A DNA stretch of 64,000 nt from Allacma fusca (taxonomy: Eukaryota > Arthropoda > Collembola > Symphypleona > Sminthuridae), in assembly GCA_947179485.1 (NCBI GenBank), contig OX359246.1, positions 8,866,001 through 8,930,000 of the forward strand. Direction: 5' to 3'. The notes below the pieces were generated by a model. The model did no database searches. It was not told the DNA's origin and worked only from the letters and a program-made list of their open reading frames with translations. The translations under genes and the position numbers were made by a program. Numbering within the stretch: the first letter of the stretch is position 1; each line of letters opens with the position of its first letter. Shown here in pieces: positions 47,025 through 61,427 of this stretch.

Positions 47025-47184
47025 CAGTCAACTCTCGCTATAAGGGATTTCTCGATATAAGGGATCATGATTAGTCCCGATTCCCATTTACACAATGTAT
47101 AACACTATGCTTATAAGGGATTAGTGTTTATAAGGGACAGATTTTGCCGGTCCCTTGATCATCCCTTATAGCGAGAGTTGACTG
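47025..47184. mobile_element. Tigger/pogo-like MITE, copy C
   Basis: Same as 7260-7419, 160 bp with perfect inverted ends and TA flanks. Confidence 0.88.
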
Positions 47185-47186
47185 TA

Positions 47187-50100
47187 CTATATCTGGATTG
47201 AAGCATTTGCGAAGGGCCAGTGCAGAAGTAGATCGTATTATTAGTTGTAAGTTTTATTCTAACATTATTATACAATGTCCATTCTTTAATGCCTATGTAA
47301 AGTCCAAGCAGTTTCTATGGAGACTATTTTAGAATATTCCTATTTATTATAATAAAATATTCTACTTGTTTATGGCAAAATGAATGAAATGATTGAATGG
47401 AAGATTGTATAAGGAGCGATGGAGGGAGGATTAGAGAGGGCATTGAAAATCTTGGTGCGAATGAGCTAACAACTTGCCTTCACTCTAATTAATAAAAATA
47501 AAATTACTGTTATTCCATTTATTGTTAAAATGCTTGGCGTACTTTCATTCGTACTAGACAGCAAAGGCTGTCATTGGTACCGGAGTGATTGAAAGAAGCG
47601 AAATTACGGATAAGTATTTGTGCACTGCAGAGACAGTGCTGGTCCTTCAACTAAAACTTTACCCAACACATGTGGTTGGGAAGACTCGAAGTCACATCAT
47701 TATTACCGTCAATTTGAGGCAGTAACAGCCTATTTTCGTTCTTTATAGTGCTCAAAAGTTATCCTTCGCAGTTTCTTCTCGTACTCTTTTGTTAAATTAA
47801 GTCGTAAATGGATGTCTTGATTGTATGACAATGGTTCGACTGTTAAAAATCATCTGTGATCAGCACTACGTGCTAAGTCACCAGGGGGCGAAGCTTCAAA
47901 TGTGGCAACAAGGGTTTTTAACAGAAACGGATGACACGATGTCCTTCAAAAACAATAGTGTTCTTCCTTTTTGCATAATCTGTCCTGGTAAACAATTTGT
48001 AACGTGTAGTAGAAATTGTTCTGCAGATATCGTGCGGACAAGACAGCCTCTGCAGACAGGCAGACAACCCGACAGCCAGACCTTCGTAATAGGGACTCTC
48101 GCCTCGCTACGCCCCTAAAAAGGGCTGTTCCAGTAGTACATAAAGATAAAACAAGAATGCAGTATATTTGGTTACCACGCAATCCAGCGTGAATCTTTCT
48201 TTGCAACCACAGCCCACTCAAAGTAATCTAGCAGTATCAGATTTTTATGCGCGATGCGCGATGAAAGAATCACTGGATTCGAAATCTTGTAGGCGATAAA
48301 ACGTTGGAATATGTTCAGATGTGAAACAAGCGTAGATGGTCTGCACAGACATGTCCAGCCTTAGAAGGCTAGCCTTCAATGAAGGCTTCATTGAAGGCGG
48401 AAGATCAATTTTCCAGAGAGTTGCAACTCTAAAAACTCCGGTAATACCATATGCAGGATAAAACAGAATTATGCCGATTCTGAATTAAATTCATCCTTTA
48501 AACCGGAAAACGAGGGATGAATTTATGCTTGCATTGCAACTTAAATGTCATCTTGTACATTCTCAGTCCGGACAGGTACCGTTGTATAGATACACATACA
48601 TACGTATACCAAGCATTGTGAATATAATTACTTATATAATTACTAGATATTTCTTACCTCAATTTCTGCTGATACAGATGTGTCCGCATCAGATACGTAT
48701 CTTTAATTTGATCACGGGAAACCATGATACTGGATGGCTTTTAAATGCAAGATGTTTTTTTGCACGGCTAGGTTTGGTATAAGGGTACTTCCATTCCTAT
48801 TTTAAACCTGCAAGTATCCATAATTTAACTATGCTTACAGCATTAATTCCAAGTTACGCCAGGCATGCTTGAACTATCCAAGAATATATTATTCCTGTTG
48901 GGATTAAATTTTACCCATGCTTAAGTGAGTTCTTGAATTTTTAAAGACAATGTGGAGTTTTGTTAACACCACTTTATTGTGCTTCTAGCCATCATATACA
49001 GTTATTAGACTAGCTATATGATAACTAAAGATATATCATGTGAAAGTACATTTAAACACCAGCCATTTAATTTCCTACAAACTAATCCCAGTAAATTAAG
49101 TAATTAATCCTTGGACTTAATTGTTTAAAATATTTTGTTTGAAACAAAATTGACAACATTTGACATTTCTAACCCTTTAAATGTGCCTCACGTTTTGGCC
49201 CCAAATATTGACCCAATACTAAGTAAGTCATCAATATTGAGAATCTAGAAAACATTTTTTATGAAATTGGGATAATAATTTTTTTGAGTCATTCTTTTAG
49301 TATATGGGTTAGAGGGGGTAGGACAGGTTTTGACTCCCCTAGTACACAATATATATCAGAGAGATACATTGAATATTTTATAGGAGCAAATAATTTAAGT
49401 GTTGTCTGAAATTTCGGAATACTTGCCCTCATAAAAAAACTCGACAAGAAAATGCATAGAATACACATTTGGAATAATTGGATATTCTCTGCGTTTGCGG
49501 AAATATTATTTTAATACATGTGTAGGGTCTGCTTTCCTGGAGACAAACTTATTTCAAGAGTTTTGGTCAGTTACACACTCATCTTGAGCCCATTTCCAAG
49601 TTGGAAGATATATTTGTCCCTGCCTCTGATTGGTCGTGGTTAAGTTAAAACCAATATTCTTGTATATTGCTAACCAAACTAAATCTTTTAATTATTGCGA
49701 ACTACAAATTATAGTAAGTATAAATACATACAATTCAACTGGTTTCAAATAATTAAAATACCTGCTTTTCCGTAATTATATTAATGTCTAAATTCTTAAT
49801 TGTGAGCCGACATTTTGTGGTGTGTATGTATTTACAAACTGGTTATAATACGTACAGTTGGAATAAAAATTTATAAAATTTCAAACTGAAGTAAGAACGA
49901 GTTACTAGGGGTAATTGAAAGGTGAGGAGTAATTGGGCTATTTTGTTTGCAAAAGTTTGCGGTGAAAATCATGAGAGAGTCAACAAAATTTTGTGCAAGA
50001 TCTTTTAACAAACTAACATTATCGAACAAATTAACAAATTTTATTACAAAGTCTCACGAAACATGCATTTTAAGCATATTACCAGCTATTTTTATATTTT

Positions 50101-51505
50101 AATAAAATTAGTGTATATACTGAGTTAAAAAACGTTGTGCGGGTCCATAATGGTAGAAAATTATACTTTCCAAGATAGGGGGTGCAATGTCACAAGTATG
50201 ATTCCGTGAACTTTCTCTATAAGAGCACCTCATTTGCTCACAGAAAAAAGCTCTCATGAATTGCACAGGGAACGAAAATCACATTGTTGTACGAGGTGCT
50301 GCGTATTATTCATTTATGATTATTATTATGTTTCAAGATGCTTTCCTTTTTGAAAAAATCCTGATTTGGTTTTTCATTTATGAACCCCGTGACCTCATTT
50401 TGGTTATTGAAATAAGCTTTAGAAAATCTTGAACTAAATTTTCTACAAACTGGAGGATTCCCACATTTTAGGAGTCACTCCGATATTTTGGAAAATGATC
50501 GTAGTCTCCCCGCACATATCAGCATCGTATTTGATTTTGTTCGGAATTAAAATGTAGTCCGAAAATTAGTAGAATCTGAATGAATGTATTCCAGCAAATG
50601 TTGTCTCATTTGTTCCAAATCATTTTTACAGAATATTCAACTCTTTAACATTTTATTTCAGTGAAGGTAAATTGGACAATTCTTGGCAAGCAAAGTCAAC
50701 AGTGACCTTCAATATATGTAATTATATCCATCTAGCCAGCATTCAACATTGGGATTGAATCGTCAAATAATTCGCTAGTCTCTATCAAATATTGTTCCTT
50801 TTTTTCTAAAATCTGATCATTGATCTAGCAAGTACACTTGGAGTAAAATAAAATACTTTAGGATTTTTTTTATATTCAACAAATTAGAATAACAAGACGA
50901 ATAAAATAATATATAATATGATAATATACATATAACTAATAATGATGTTAACATTTTAACTCAGATTTAAAGTTTTACAAAAACGTACACCTGATTTGAC
51001 CCCAGTATGAAATTTGATGAACTTTCAGAAAATCACATGAAGTAATCGCTGTGCTGAATATTTTAGACAGAAGGCAGAATACTAAGGCAAGCCGAGGGTT
51101 ATTTACCCAGTGATGTGGAAAAAACATTTGAAAAATCTGGAAGCAAATTATTTGTAAAACTGGAGGAATTGTATGACTTTTTTGCCCTTTTGTATTATTT
51201 GTCGTAAGAAAAAACATTTGCAGACACCATGTAATTATGTATAAATTATGTGCTTATTTTAATTTTGAAAGTCATTGTTTCCACAAACAGGAGGGATGAG
51301 GGTTGAAAATATTACTGATTAATTGCATTGAAGGGGGTACGGAAAATGACTAAAAATATGTTTACATAATATGTGAACATGTGTGGTGCTTTTGTACATT
51401 ATGTAGACCATTTTGCCTTTCAGCGACGATATATACTTTACAGTAAATATAAAAGACCTTTCAGACTTAAAATGTTTAATCTAAGATTTCTTCTTTATTA
51501 TCCAG
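47187..51505. other. Intergenic or 5' region of the receptor gene, copy C
   Basis: As 7422-11740. The only change I noticed is a single base near 49972 (G in A, T in C). Confidence 0.4.
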
Positions 51506-51534
51506 GACTGGAAAGTTTACTACCATTAAACGGG

Positions 51535-54500
51535 ATGAAATCAACCTGGAATTCCATCATGTCTGCAAACCGTACTGCTGATAATGAAACAGCAGAATAT
51601 GGTATTCGGTTGAAATCAACGTCCATCTTCCGTGCCGAAATTTTAGAACTAATAAATATCTATGTTGTAATATTACAATTATCAGTATGCATCTTGGATC
51701 TTTTCGTCAATTGCATACTGTGCTTGTCATTCAGATGGTGTGAGAAGCCGCTGAAACCTGGACTCGTCCTTCTGTTGTCACTTGTTATTTCCGATATTTT
51801 ATCAATGACACTGTATTTCCTACAGCTTATTTTAATATCCCAAAAACCAGGAATCCTTATGCCTATTTCCCAGCTTTTGACTCTGGAAATAGTGTTGAAT
51901 ATTTCTACATTAACTTCCTCACTACTTGTGATTTCCATGGAAGTAAATTTTTGGTTTGCAATATCATTTCCAAATAAATATAAAACATTCATGACTGCAA
52001 AAGCCATTAGATGGTTAGTGGCTTTTTCCTGGATTTTCCCTATTGCGGCTATTCTAATTTATATTGGAGTCTTCACTTGTGCAGGAATCGAGGTATTTAC
52101 AACAAGTGGAGATTGTGAGTATTACTTTGAACACGATAGCGTCTGGAAAACCATTGTTCTGGTTTTCATCTTCATCTCAATTGCAGCAATTGTTTTGATG
52201 AATATTGATATTTACTGTACCATCAAGAGATCATCACAAGGAGCTGTAGTTCCCCATGAGGTAATAAATTTGGTATAATTACTCATCCGGTGAGTTTGCG
52301 CAGCAATTATATCTGACAACCTCAATTTTTCTTTAAAATATTGATTTATTAGATTGCTTAACTATGTTTTGCGTCATGTTCAACTGGGTAATTACTTGTT
52401 TAGTTGATTTGTTTAATGGAGCAAGAGACCAGAGCGTCAAGATTTTCAATTTTCAATCTTAGAATTAGTGGTTCAAGTGAATTAGTTGAATTGAGGTTAG
52501 ATTAGTAGTAAAATTCTGTTTAATTTGAACGGCTTTGTTTTCATAATGAACCAAGGTTCAAAGTTATTTTGGTGTCTATACAGAATAAAATTGTGATGGA
52601 TGTTCCTTCCTCTAATTATAAGCTGGTTTGGGTGATTATTTAGAGTAATCGTCGCGGATTGAAATCTGCAATACTGACGACCATTTTGATAACTTCAACG
52701 TATATGGTTTCATGGATGCCATACATAGGCGTTTATCTCGTCCAGCTTTTATCCGCCAAATTAAAAAACCAGGTAAAAATTTTCAAGTAATATTTGAATT
52801 AAATAAATTATTATCACTTGTTGGTAATCATTACCAATTTTCGTTTCTATTAGCTATGATTTTGAAACGTATTGGACATTAAAATGATTAAAATTGCTGC
52901 ACCGATTGGATTCAATCACATATGGACATGTATAATATATGTTGGATTTTTCTGCTGAAAAAACTGCAACTATTATGTTATATTATATGTCTATACTATG
53001 TTTTATTTTTCGTGCATGGGTAAATCTCATTTGACGAAAACAGCATATCGAAATGATATTCTGAGGTAAAATATTCTAACTTTCTAAAAACATGCCACTT
53101 ATAGCATTTTTGTCTTTTGACGGCAGGCATAAGTTGCTCAAGAGTGCAAGATTTGTATGTACTGAGATGCAGGCGCGTAGCCAAGGGGGGGGCAAAGAGG
53201 GCAATTGCCCCCCCATTCGAAATAAAATACTCTCAAATCACTCAAAAAGTTAAAAATAAATCAGTCCATACCGAGACATGCAAACCTTTTTAGTGATTTG
53301 ACAGTACAATTTTTTTTATTTGTAAAAAAATCACTTTGAAACTCAACATATGCAGTATTCCATGTAACTATCTGTGTATAAACAGCATAACTCTAGAATT
53401 ACCCATGAAATTTGCATGTTTCGTGTGAATGATTTATTACCCACGGCCCCTCCCGTCATTAATTGACCCATCCATACGCCCGAAAATCGTATCGCAATGT
53501 TTGTCCATTGCGCGAGCAAAGGATTTCTAGATCAATAAATTTCTATCGAAATGGAAAAGCATTTCGATACGATTTTCGCGAGTATGGATGGGTCAACTTT
53601 TGACGGGAAGAAGGCGTGGGTAATAAACCATTCAATAAAGAGACGTTTTGGGTGATTCTAGAGTCTATTTTTATTGTGTTCATCCTTGCTTAGCGGGTGA
53701 TTTATATGCATTGCGAAATCCCGATTTCATTTTGACCTTTGCCTCGTCGATTTGACTTCAACCTTCAACGGCAACAAAAGTATGGTAACAGCGGCTTTAA
53801 ATATTTTCATATTATAAGCTTTTAGCTTCTGTAACTTACACGCATCGCTTCGAGGGAATTTTTAAGCTGGATAGAATTAGTAAATTAGTGAATTGTATTT
53901 AATTCTTCATTATGAAAAGGTCAAGCACGCCTGATATCCGCAGTTTCTTTTCTAAGCAAAGACGTGTGTCACAGGAACAGTAGGTTAAGCACGAGCTGAA
54001 ACGATAGAATCGAACCCAGGTCTCGAAATTCTCCGAAATCGGATCACGCCCAATTAAAAATCTTATCCAAAATTATTCAAATTTAATGGAATCGTAAAAC
54101 GTGGAGAATTTTAAAATCTGAAATTCAGTTTGGAAAATTTGATGCGTTTTACATTCGTGAATTGGATTTCCCATAGAATGTGTCTGTTTACATATGTACG
54201 TTCTAATTAATGTTGCCCCCCCCCCTTGGCCAATTCCTGGCTACGCGCCTGCAGTGAGATGTGCAAAGACAGCGCCCTACCTTCAAATTATGGACGTATA
54301 TTTTACGTATTTACTAGGGATGTGACAAACGATATAACGAGACGATATTATCGTCCATATCGTACATTTTGGAGCAAAACTATCGTACGATATTTCTCGT
54401 AATTTTTAAACGCTATATCGTATGGTTAAGAATATCATTTTAACAGTTTTTTATTCCAGAAATGTCATACTGCAGACCTCTAACGTTTTTTGTCGAAAAT

Positions 54501-54895
54501 AATTGACTGCAAATGACGGAAATTTTGTCCCCAAACGAAAAGTCTGCAAAACTAACCGTCATGTCTGTGTTCAGTTTCAACTTGCGAGCAAGCCAACATT
54601 TAAAATATTGGTGTTTCCGAATTGCATAAAGTATCGTTTTCGTGTATATCGTTATCGTGTATTTTAAAGTCAAATATCGGTAATATCGGTATCGTTCAAA
54701 AATGAACGATACGCACATCCCTAGTATTTACAGAAAATGATTTAGGTGTATCTACTTCTTTCTTTACAGATGACAATCGAAGTGACTTTAATTTTGAACT
54801 GGTTGACCCGTTCTTTGGTCATCTTGAAGCCGTTGACTAACCCAATTTATGTGGTTCGTTTACCCGAAATAAAAGTACGGTTAAATAATTTATGA
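51535..54895 (+). CDS. Rhodopsin-like seven-transmembrane receptor, 3 exons, copy C
   Basis: Exons are about 51506-52260 (ATG 51535), 52644-52772 and 54770-54895. From the ATG the 326-residue product appears identical to copy A; the one nearby difference (51490) lies upstream of the proposed acceptor. Intron 2 carries the same two transposons. If A and C are separate loci this is an extra gene copy; if they are haplotypes it is the same gene. Confidence 0.82.
53170..54253. mobile_element. hAT-like deletion derivative in receptor intron 2, copy C
   Basis: As 13405-14487, with one extra C in the right-hand C run. It contains the long inverted repeat at 53391-53663 and the transposase start remnant at 53912-53983. 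Confidence 0.8.
54315..54723. mobile_element. hAT-like MITE in receptor intron 2, copy C
   Basis: As 14549-14957, with the perfect GTATTTAC duplication on both sides. Confidence 0.85.
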
Positions 54896-55873
54896 ATACA
54901 AAGTTTTATTTTGAATATAATTCCACGTTCCCGGTTCAGAGCCAAAAGTAATCGTGGCCGGCCAACTGCCACCAACACAACTGCCACAATAACATTTTAT
55001 CGCCGGTCTAAAAATGCAAGCGGTAACAACTACCACCCGGAGAACTGCCACAAGTCAGTGCTAACAGCCTATGCTAATTGTAAGCATAGTTGCAAAAAAC
55101 AATGCTAGGCGTCGTTGCAAAAAACAATGCTAAGCGTCGTTGCAAAAGTTGGTTAGACAATGGTTATGCTTAGTTAGTTTTCTTCATTTTATTACTGCAG
55201 TTAGTGCTGTAATTTATACTTTTATATTTGTTTTGTACTCCAAGCTTTGTTTTATACTTTTATCAGATTGTTTTTGTTTTTTTACAATCTGTATTGTATT
55301 GTTCTAATAAGGTTCTGGACGATGCTAGAAATTTGCTAAAGTGATAGTTGTATCTGAGTTCAAGAGCACATAGGAATTGATTTGTGTAACTTTAGTCGTT
55401 TAAAAATTACGTGAAAGAGCAAAAAACCAGTCATTGACGAATCTCCCATATAAGATGCATTGAATCTGTTGACGGTCGAATTTTGAAGGATGCAATTCTG
55501 TGGCACCAACCTATTTGTACATAGTCCACGTAATAACCATATTGCCATTTTCAGAACAACTTAATTTGGTAAAGATTATTCGCTCCCTCTGCTTATTGTT
55601 AGACTGGGTATTTTAGACGAATGGGCTCTGCATATATTTTCAATTGGAGCAACCGTTGGCTTTTATGCTTTGTTTGTTACCACTTATTTTAACGATGTAG
55701 TGACATTTCCCCTATTCATGAACTACATTTACGAACCGCATAGTTCGTTTGTTAGACTAGGTCTTTTGTCTTTGTTGTCTACCCGCGAACTCAGACTAGA
55801 TTTATCCAGGTCAACGCTTAAATCTTAGGTTCGCCAATTTTATTGATCAGTACCGATTCATTGTGGTATCATA

Positions 55874-56734
55874 TCGTCGGTGAAGAGGCAAAATGATCTA
55901 GGTGCATGATCGATTAGAATCAAAATGATCTACTTGCAGTTTCACTAAAGGCAAAATGATCTACTTGCAATGAATTTTAAAAGCAAAATGATCTAGATGC
56001 AGCTTTTCCTAAAAGCAAAATGATCTAGATACAAATTATAATAAAAACAATATAAGTAAACACACTCTAATGCCGGTGTACAAAAATGCGAGGTATTCCA
56101 AGAGGTATTAAAAATCTTTTATATATGCATTTAATTCCCCAATGCCTCCATTTCTTTCTTTCAGTAACATTGAAAAAAAAAAGTTGTCAATTATGATTTA
56201 GCATCTGAAAATGTTTCCGAATGTCATGACAATGGTGATGATCGTAAAATACGATTTGAAAAAATTCCAGGTTGAGAATTATTAAAGGGAAAACCAATTC
56301 AATGTGCACACTAACACATGAGCTTACTGTGATTTTGATTCGACTTTTAATTCGTCGATTTTAAAATAAATGAATGTTGCAGTTTTAGTAACTAAAAATG
56401 TATTAGATGCAATAAGTGAAATTAACTTTAGTTGCGGGAATGATCCTTAGTAATAGCAAACCCTTCAGACAATTTTAGCCCACAACCCTAGGTCAATTAC
56501 AGTCATGGTTAGCCCTTATAAGCCACGTGTCCTCCTTACAGATGCTATTTTTCTCACAAAAAAAAAATTGACCAGCACTTAGATCATTTTGCTTTTAAGG
56601 AAAATTGTATGTAGATCAGTTTGCTTTTAAAGAGGCTTGCACCCAGTTCATTTTGCCTTTAGGGAAAAAGTTATGTAGATCCTTTTGATTCTAATCGATT
56701 ATGCACCTAGATCATTTTGCCTCTTCACCGACGA
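55874..56734. mobile_element. MITE with about 54-bp inverted ends, copy C
   Basis: As 16108-16968, including TA flanks and mirrored AAAATGATCTA arrays. Confidence 0.82.
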
Positions 56735-58372
56735 TATCTGATGTCATTGAATCGCCATTAGCCAGCATTGATTTAATTAATGATCTTTTTCATGACGTGC
56801 GTCTTACTAATCCACGTTAAATGTAACCTACAACTAGTACATCTTATCGGCGGCGTCTAATAATCAGTATGGTGTCCGATAAAGTCATGTGAATATTAGT
56901 GACACAATAAGGTCAATCTAAGGTCATATGAATATTAGTGACACAATAAGGTGATGTGACCTCAAATTGACCTTATTAGGTCACCAATAGTAAAATGACA
57001 GATTAAGGTCTTAGATGGCACATGACCTATAATCAATAATGAAACTTCGTGAGTCACTAGCAGTAAATAGTGTTTCTGTTCGGTATCGGAATTTCCCGAG
57101 GTTCCGGTACGGTTTCGGGTCAACGGTTTAAAGAACCGTTAAAATTCGGTCCGGTTCCAGGTACAAAAATGAAAACCAAAAGTTTTCGGGGTTTGTTAAA
57201 GCTGCCGTTTTGGATGAAAACGCGAAACATGCATTTGCCAACTATCATTTGAAAAAGCGACACAATTTTGACTTCCATAAAAACGAATCCTATACATTTT
57301 CGGCCGGTTCTGAAAGGAACCGGAACTAGTTTGGGAAACGGTTTTATTTTCCGGATCGGTTCCTGGAAGGCAAAAATGTACAGGACTCGTAGCAAAACAC
57401 TTATGGTTGACTTTGTATGGGCGATATTGGGTAAATCTACCGAAAATTAGTCAATGCTCAGTTTTTGTGCTATGACATGTTTTTTCACGATTCTAATTAC
57501 ACAAATCAATCCCAATGGGCTCTAGAACTCTTTTACAACAACCACTTTAGTTTTCTAGCGTCTTCTAAAACCTTGAAACAATACAATTTGGGTTGTATTG
57601 CTTTTCAATTCCTGTTTTGTTTTTGTTTTGTATCTCGAAAACAGATTTTGTTTGTTTAGTTTTGCACCAAAGACAAAAACAATGCAAAAGTACAAACTAA
57701 AAGAGTACAATATTACAGCACTACATGCAGTGACCAAGCCTATAAAATGGCTATACCCCTTTTGTACTGCATGCACAAAGCTTATAAAATGGCTGAAACT
57801 TCGCTATTTTCCAACACTTGCAATGGTGCATAGCAAAAGTTACACAATGGCGTTACCTACATGCATATAGCAATGAACCTCAGAACATGCACTGCATCGG
57901 CGATTAGCATAGGTATTTGCAATGACGCTTTGAATTGGTTTTTATAATGGTAATTCGCAAAGGTTTATACAAGGGCGCTAACCACATGCATTGCTATGAA
58001 CCTTAGCGCATACTTTGCAATGAACCTTAACATATGCGCTGCGATGACGCTTAGCGTAGATATTTACAATAGCGCTTAGCATTCGGTTTTGTAATGGTAC
58101 TACGCAGTTCGTAATTCGGTTTATATAATGGCGCTAATCACATACATTAAAATGAACCTTAGCACATGCGCTGAAATTACGCTTATCATAGTTATTTTCC
58201 ACTTCACTTGGTAATGGCGCTAACCATGATCCCACAGGACATTCCGGTCCTCAAACATATTGAAGCAGCATTGGGCGGAACCAACAATATTGACTTCAAT
58301 AGTAAAAGAGAATTCACCCAATTGCCCATTTAGCAGCCACCATTTTATACTAAGAGCCTGCAATAAAGTTTT

Positions 58373-58748
58373 TGCATTAATATCTGATTATATGCGGTAG
58401 CGAATAAATGTACGTAGATATTAACGAAGATAATTGAATAGGAAAGATTATGGTTTATTCCAAGAAAGCCGAATGTGAAGTTAGGAGTGAGAGAGTATGA
58501 GTAGTGATAGTAAGTGAGACGCTACTGAGGTAATAAAAGGAAGGAATCCTTTATATACGGGCACGTGAGTGTGTCTCAGCCTGGCAAAGGTAACGGCTGC
58601 AGAAGGGTTAGGTTGGAACAGGATGATTCCAGTTTATGCAGGTTCAGACAGGAATGAACAGGTTCATTCAAGTTAGGACAGGAATGAGCAGGTGTTGGGG
58701 AGGATGAAGTGTAACGGTAGAAACATAACATATGTACATTCCTGCACA
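58373..58748 (-). repeat. 3' LTR of the Gypsy element, copy C
   Basis: 376 bp, as 18607-18982, with the 30-bp extra segment, TATA box and possible AATAAA. The polypurine tract follows at 58749-58759. Confidence 0.93.
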
Positions 58749-58823
58749 TCCTCTCTTTTGTTTGAGATTACAAAATCATAACTGTAAAGAATAAGAATAA
58801 GAAATTACATAGCATGAGAAAAT

Positions 58824-61427
58824 TTAAGCTACGTATTTATCAGGTTTCTTGACTAGACGTCCTGATCGGGTTTTGGTCACTGGATCGGATCTACTGGATC
58901 CTGGGAGCGTAAATGTTTTGACCTTGGGTGGACTCGGAGTCTTGATTTGCTTGAAGGGTCTGGGAGTCGTGCTGTATGGAATGATCTCAGTTCTTGCTGG
59001 GCTAGGTGTGTATGGTGGTTCCTCGGGGGGTGTTACGAACTCTTGCTTCTTAACTGGCGTTGTCATTGGGTATAGCTGAGAAGTGTTTCGTCTATAGGTG
59101 CCTTGGGGAGTTTGGACGTTGTACGATCGCGGTTCCTTAGTTGGGCTTTGAATTGTCCCGAAGGTTTGTTTGTCCTTCACACATACGGGCTGTCCAATGT
59201 GAAGCTCTGGTTTAGTAACAACTCCGTGTCGTTTGTCAAAGTTTTCTTTGCCTTTCAGTTTCTTAGCAGCTTCAAAGTCTTTTACTGCTTTGGCATTTAC
59301 TGCTTTTGGCTGCAGTAACTTTGGTGTTATGGGTAGGCTCGACTTAAGACGTCTTCCCATTAATAACTGACCAGGGGTGTACCCGTTGTTCAGTGGAGTA
59401 CTTCTGTACTCTAGTAATGCTTCTTGAAAATCCTTAAGATTTTTCTTTAGCAGGTCCTTGATGGTTTTAACCATAGCCTCGATGAGACCATTGCTCTGGG
59501 GATAGTGGGGACTTGATGTATTATGTTGGAATCCCCAATTGGTTGCGAATGATTTAAATACCTCTTGAAACTGAGGCCCATTGTCGGATCTGACAATATC
59601 CGGTATGCCGTGTCTGGCAAAGATGGATTTGCAATGTGAAATAGTTGCTTCGGAAGTGGTACTTGATAATAGTATTACTTCTGGGTATCTTGAATAATAG
59701 TCACTGACTATTAGGTAATTCTTCCCTTCATGGTGGAAGAGATCCATTCCTATTGTGGACCATGGTCTGTGAGGGAACTCGCTAGGTATCAGCGGCTCTT
59801 TCCTCTCTTGTCTGTGCGGAATGCACGTTGGACAGTTCTTGATCCATCGTTGGATGTCTCTTGAGATTCCGGGCCACCACATGGAAGTGTGGGCTCTTGC
59901 CCTTGCCTTGGAAATTCCCATGTGTCCTGCATGGACACGTTGTAACAATTCCGATTGAAGAATCTTAGGAATAATGAGGCGGTTGCCTCTTAGCAGTAAA
60001 TCTCCTTGAACTGTGATTTCATCCTTATGAGTGTGAAATAGTTTTAACTCCTCAGTGAGTTTCTTGAGAGGAGGCCATCCAGAACGGCTGTACTCGGCTA
60101 ATTGCTTGCACGTATCGTCCTTCTGTTGAGCCTCTTTGATTTCTTGTAGCTTGGCATCAGTTGCAGGCAAGGAATCAATAAATAGTGAGATGGCTGCATC
60201 GCAGTCCATCGTAAAATCTTGGTTTTCCACAGTAGGGAGTAGGTGTCTGGACAGAAAGTCTGCTCCAACTAAATTTTTCCCCGGGGTGTGATATATGGAG
60301 AAATCGTATTTCATTAGTCGCAATCTAAATTGTTGCAGACGGGGAGAAAATTCGTCCAGGTGTTTGGTTTTCAAGATTGCGAGAAGTGGTTTGTGGTCTG
60401 TTTCAATGTGAAACTGTAGACCCGTAAGGAAAGTCTGAAATTTTTCGCACGCCCATACGATAGCAAGGCACTCCGTTTTGATTTGTGCATAGCTCTTTTC
60501 TGCTGAGGATAGTGTACGTGAAGCACATGCAACAAGTCTCCAACTGTCATCTGATTGCTTTTGTTTGAGTATGGCTCCTAAGCCATATGAGGACGCGTCA
60601 GTAGAGATGGTTGTGGGGGAGTTTGGATTGTATATCGCCAGCACAGGTGCGGACGTTAGTAGGCTTACTAACGTAGCATGTGCTTTTTGTTCCGCAATTC
60701 CCCATTTGAACTCTGCATCCTTCTGTAATAATGCGTACAAGGGTTGCATTATTGTTGATAAGTTCGGAATAAGTTGTCCAATATACATGATGAATCCTAC
60801 GAAACTTCGTACATCCGAAGTGTCCTTTGGTGTAGGTAGATTGGTAATGGCTCTTAATCTTTTGGCATCTATGCTAATTCCCTTAGCTGAAATTATGTGT
60901 CCCAAGAACTTGACTTGTTTAACTCCAAATTCGCATTTCTCTGCATTCAGGGTAATTCCTTTCTCTTGGAGACGAGTGAGAACCCGTCGTAAGTTTCTGT
61001 CGTGCTCCTCTTGATTTCGGCCCCAGACGAGCCAATCGTCTGTATGGCGAATTACTGGCAGTCCTGTTAGAGCTTCCGACATCCTTTTTTGATAGTGTTC
61101 GGGTGCTGAACTTATTCCGAACGGAAGACGTAGACAACAATACCGTCCAAATGGTGTAATTAAAGTTGTCAGTTTTTGGCTTTCCTCAGATAGCCGTATT
61201 TGATGGAAACCTTGGCGGTTATCTCCTTTGGAGAAGATAACTGCCCCATGGATTTTGGCTAGAGTCTCTGAAACCACCGGCATGGGATGGAATTCTGTTG
61301 CAATAGACTCGTTAAGTCTAGTGAAGTCTTTGCACAGTCGTATGTCGCCATTTGGTTTTTTAACCACTACAATGGGTGAGCACCAATCTGTGGGCTCGTC
61401 AATGGCTTTGATTACTCCTTGCTTCAC
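58824..61427 (-). CDS. Gypsy Pol: reverse transcriptase, RNase H, integrase (N-terminus cut by a stop), copy C
   Basis: 867 open codons with the same domains and catalytic residues as 19058-21661. Residue 307 is S and residue 678 is P, the usual residues for this family at these places, so copy C is closer to the ancestral element. It is still cut off from upstream RT sequence by the in-frame TAG at 61440-61442. Confidence 0.93.
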   Translation of the reverse strand: MKQGVIKAIDEPTDWCSPIVVVKKPNGDIRLCKDFTRLNESIATEFHPMPVVSETLAKIHGAVIFSKGDNRQGFHQIRLSEESQKLTTLITPFGRYCCLRLPFGISSAPEHYQKRMSEALTGLPVIRHTDDWLVWGRNQEEHDRNLRRVLTRLQEKGITLNAEKCEFGVKQVKFLGHIISAKGISIDAKRLRAITNLPTPKDTSDVRSFVGFIMYIGQLIPNLSTIMQPLYALLQKDAEFKWGIAEQKAHATLVSLLTSAPVLAIYNPNSPTTISTDASSYGLGAILKQKQSDDSWRLVACASRTLSSAEKSYAQIKTECLAIVWACEKFQTFLTGLQFHIETDHKPLLAILKTKHLDEFSPRLQQFRLRLMKYDFSIYHTPGKNLVGADFLSRHLLPTVENQDFTMDCDAAISLFIDSLPATDAKLQEIKEAQQKDDTCKQLAEYSRSGWPPLKKLTEELKLFHTHKDEITVQGDLLLRGNRLIIPKILQSELLQRVHAGHMGISKARARAHTSMWWPGISRDIQRWIKNCPTCIPHRQERKEPLIPSEFPHRPWSTIGMDLFHHEGKNYLIVSDYYSRYPEVILLSSTTSEATISHCKSIFARHGIPDIVRSDNGPQFQEVFKSFATNWGFQHNTSSPHYPQSNGLIEAMVKTIKDLLKKNLKDFQEALLEYRSTPLNNGYTPGQLLMGRRLKSSLPITPKLLQPKAVNAKAVKDFEAAKKLKGKENFDKRHGVVTKPELHIGQPVCVKDKQTFGTIQSPTKEPRSYNVQTPQGTYRRNTSQLYPMTTPVKKQEFVTPPEEPPYTPSPARTEIIPYSTTPRPFKQIKTPSPPKVKTFTLPGSSRSDPVTKTRSGRLVKKPDKYVA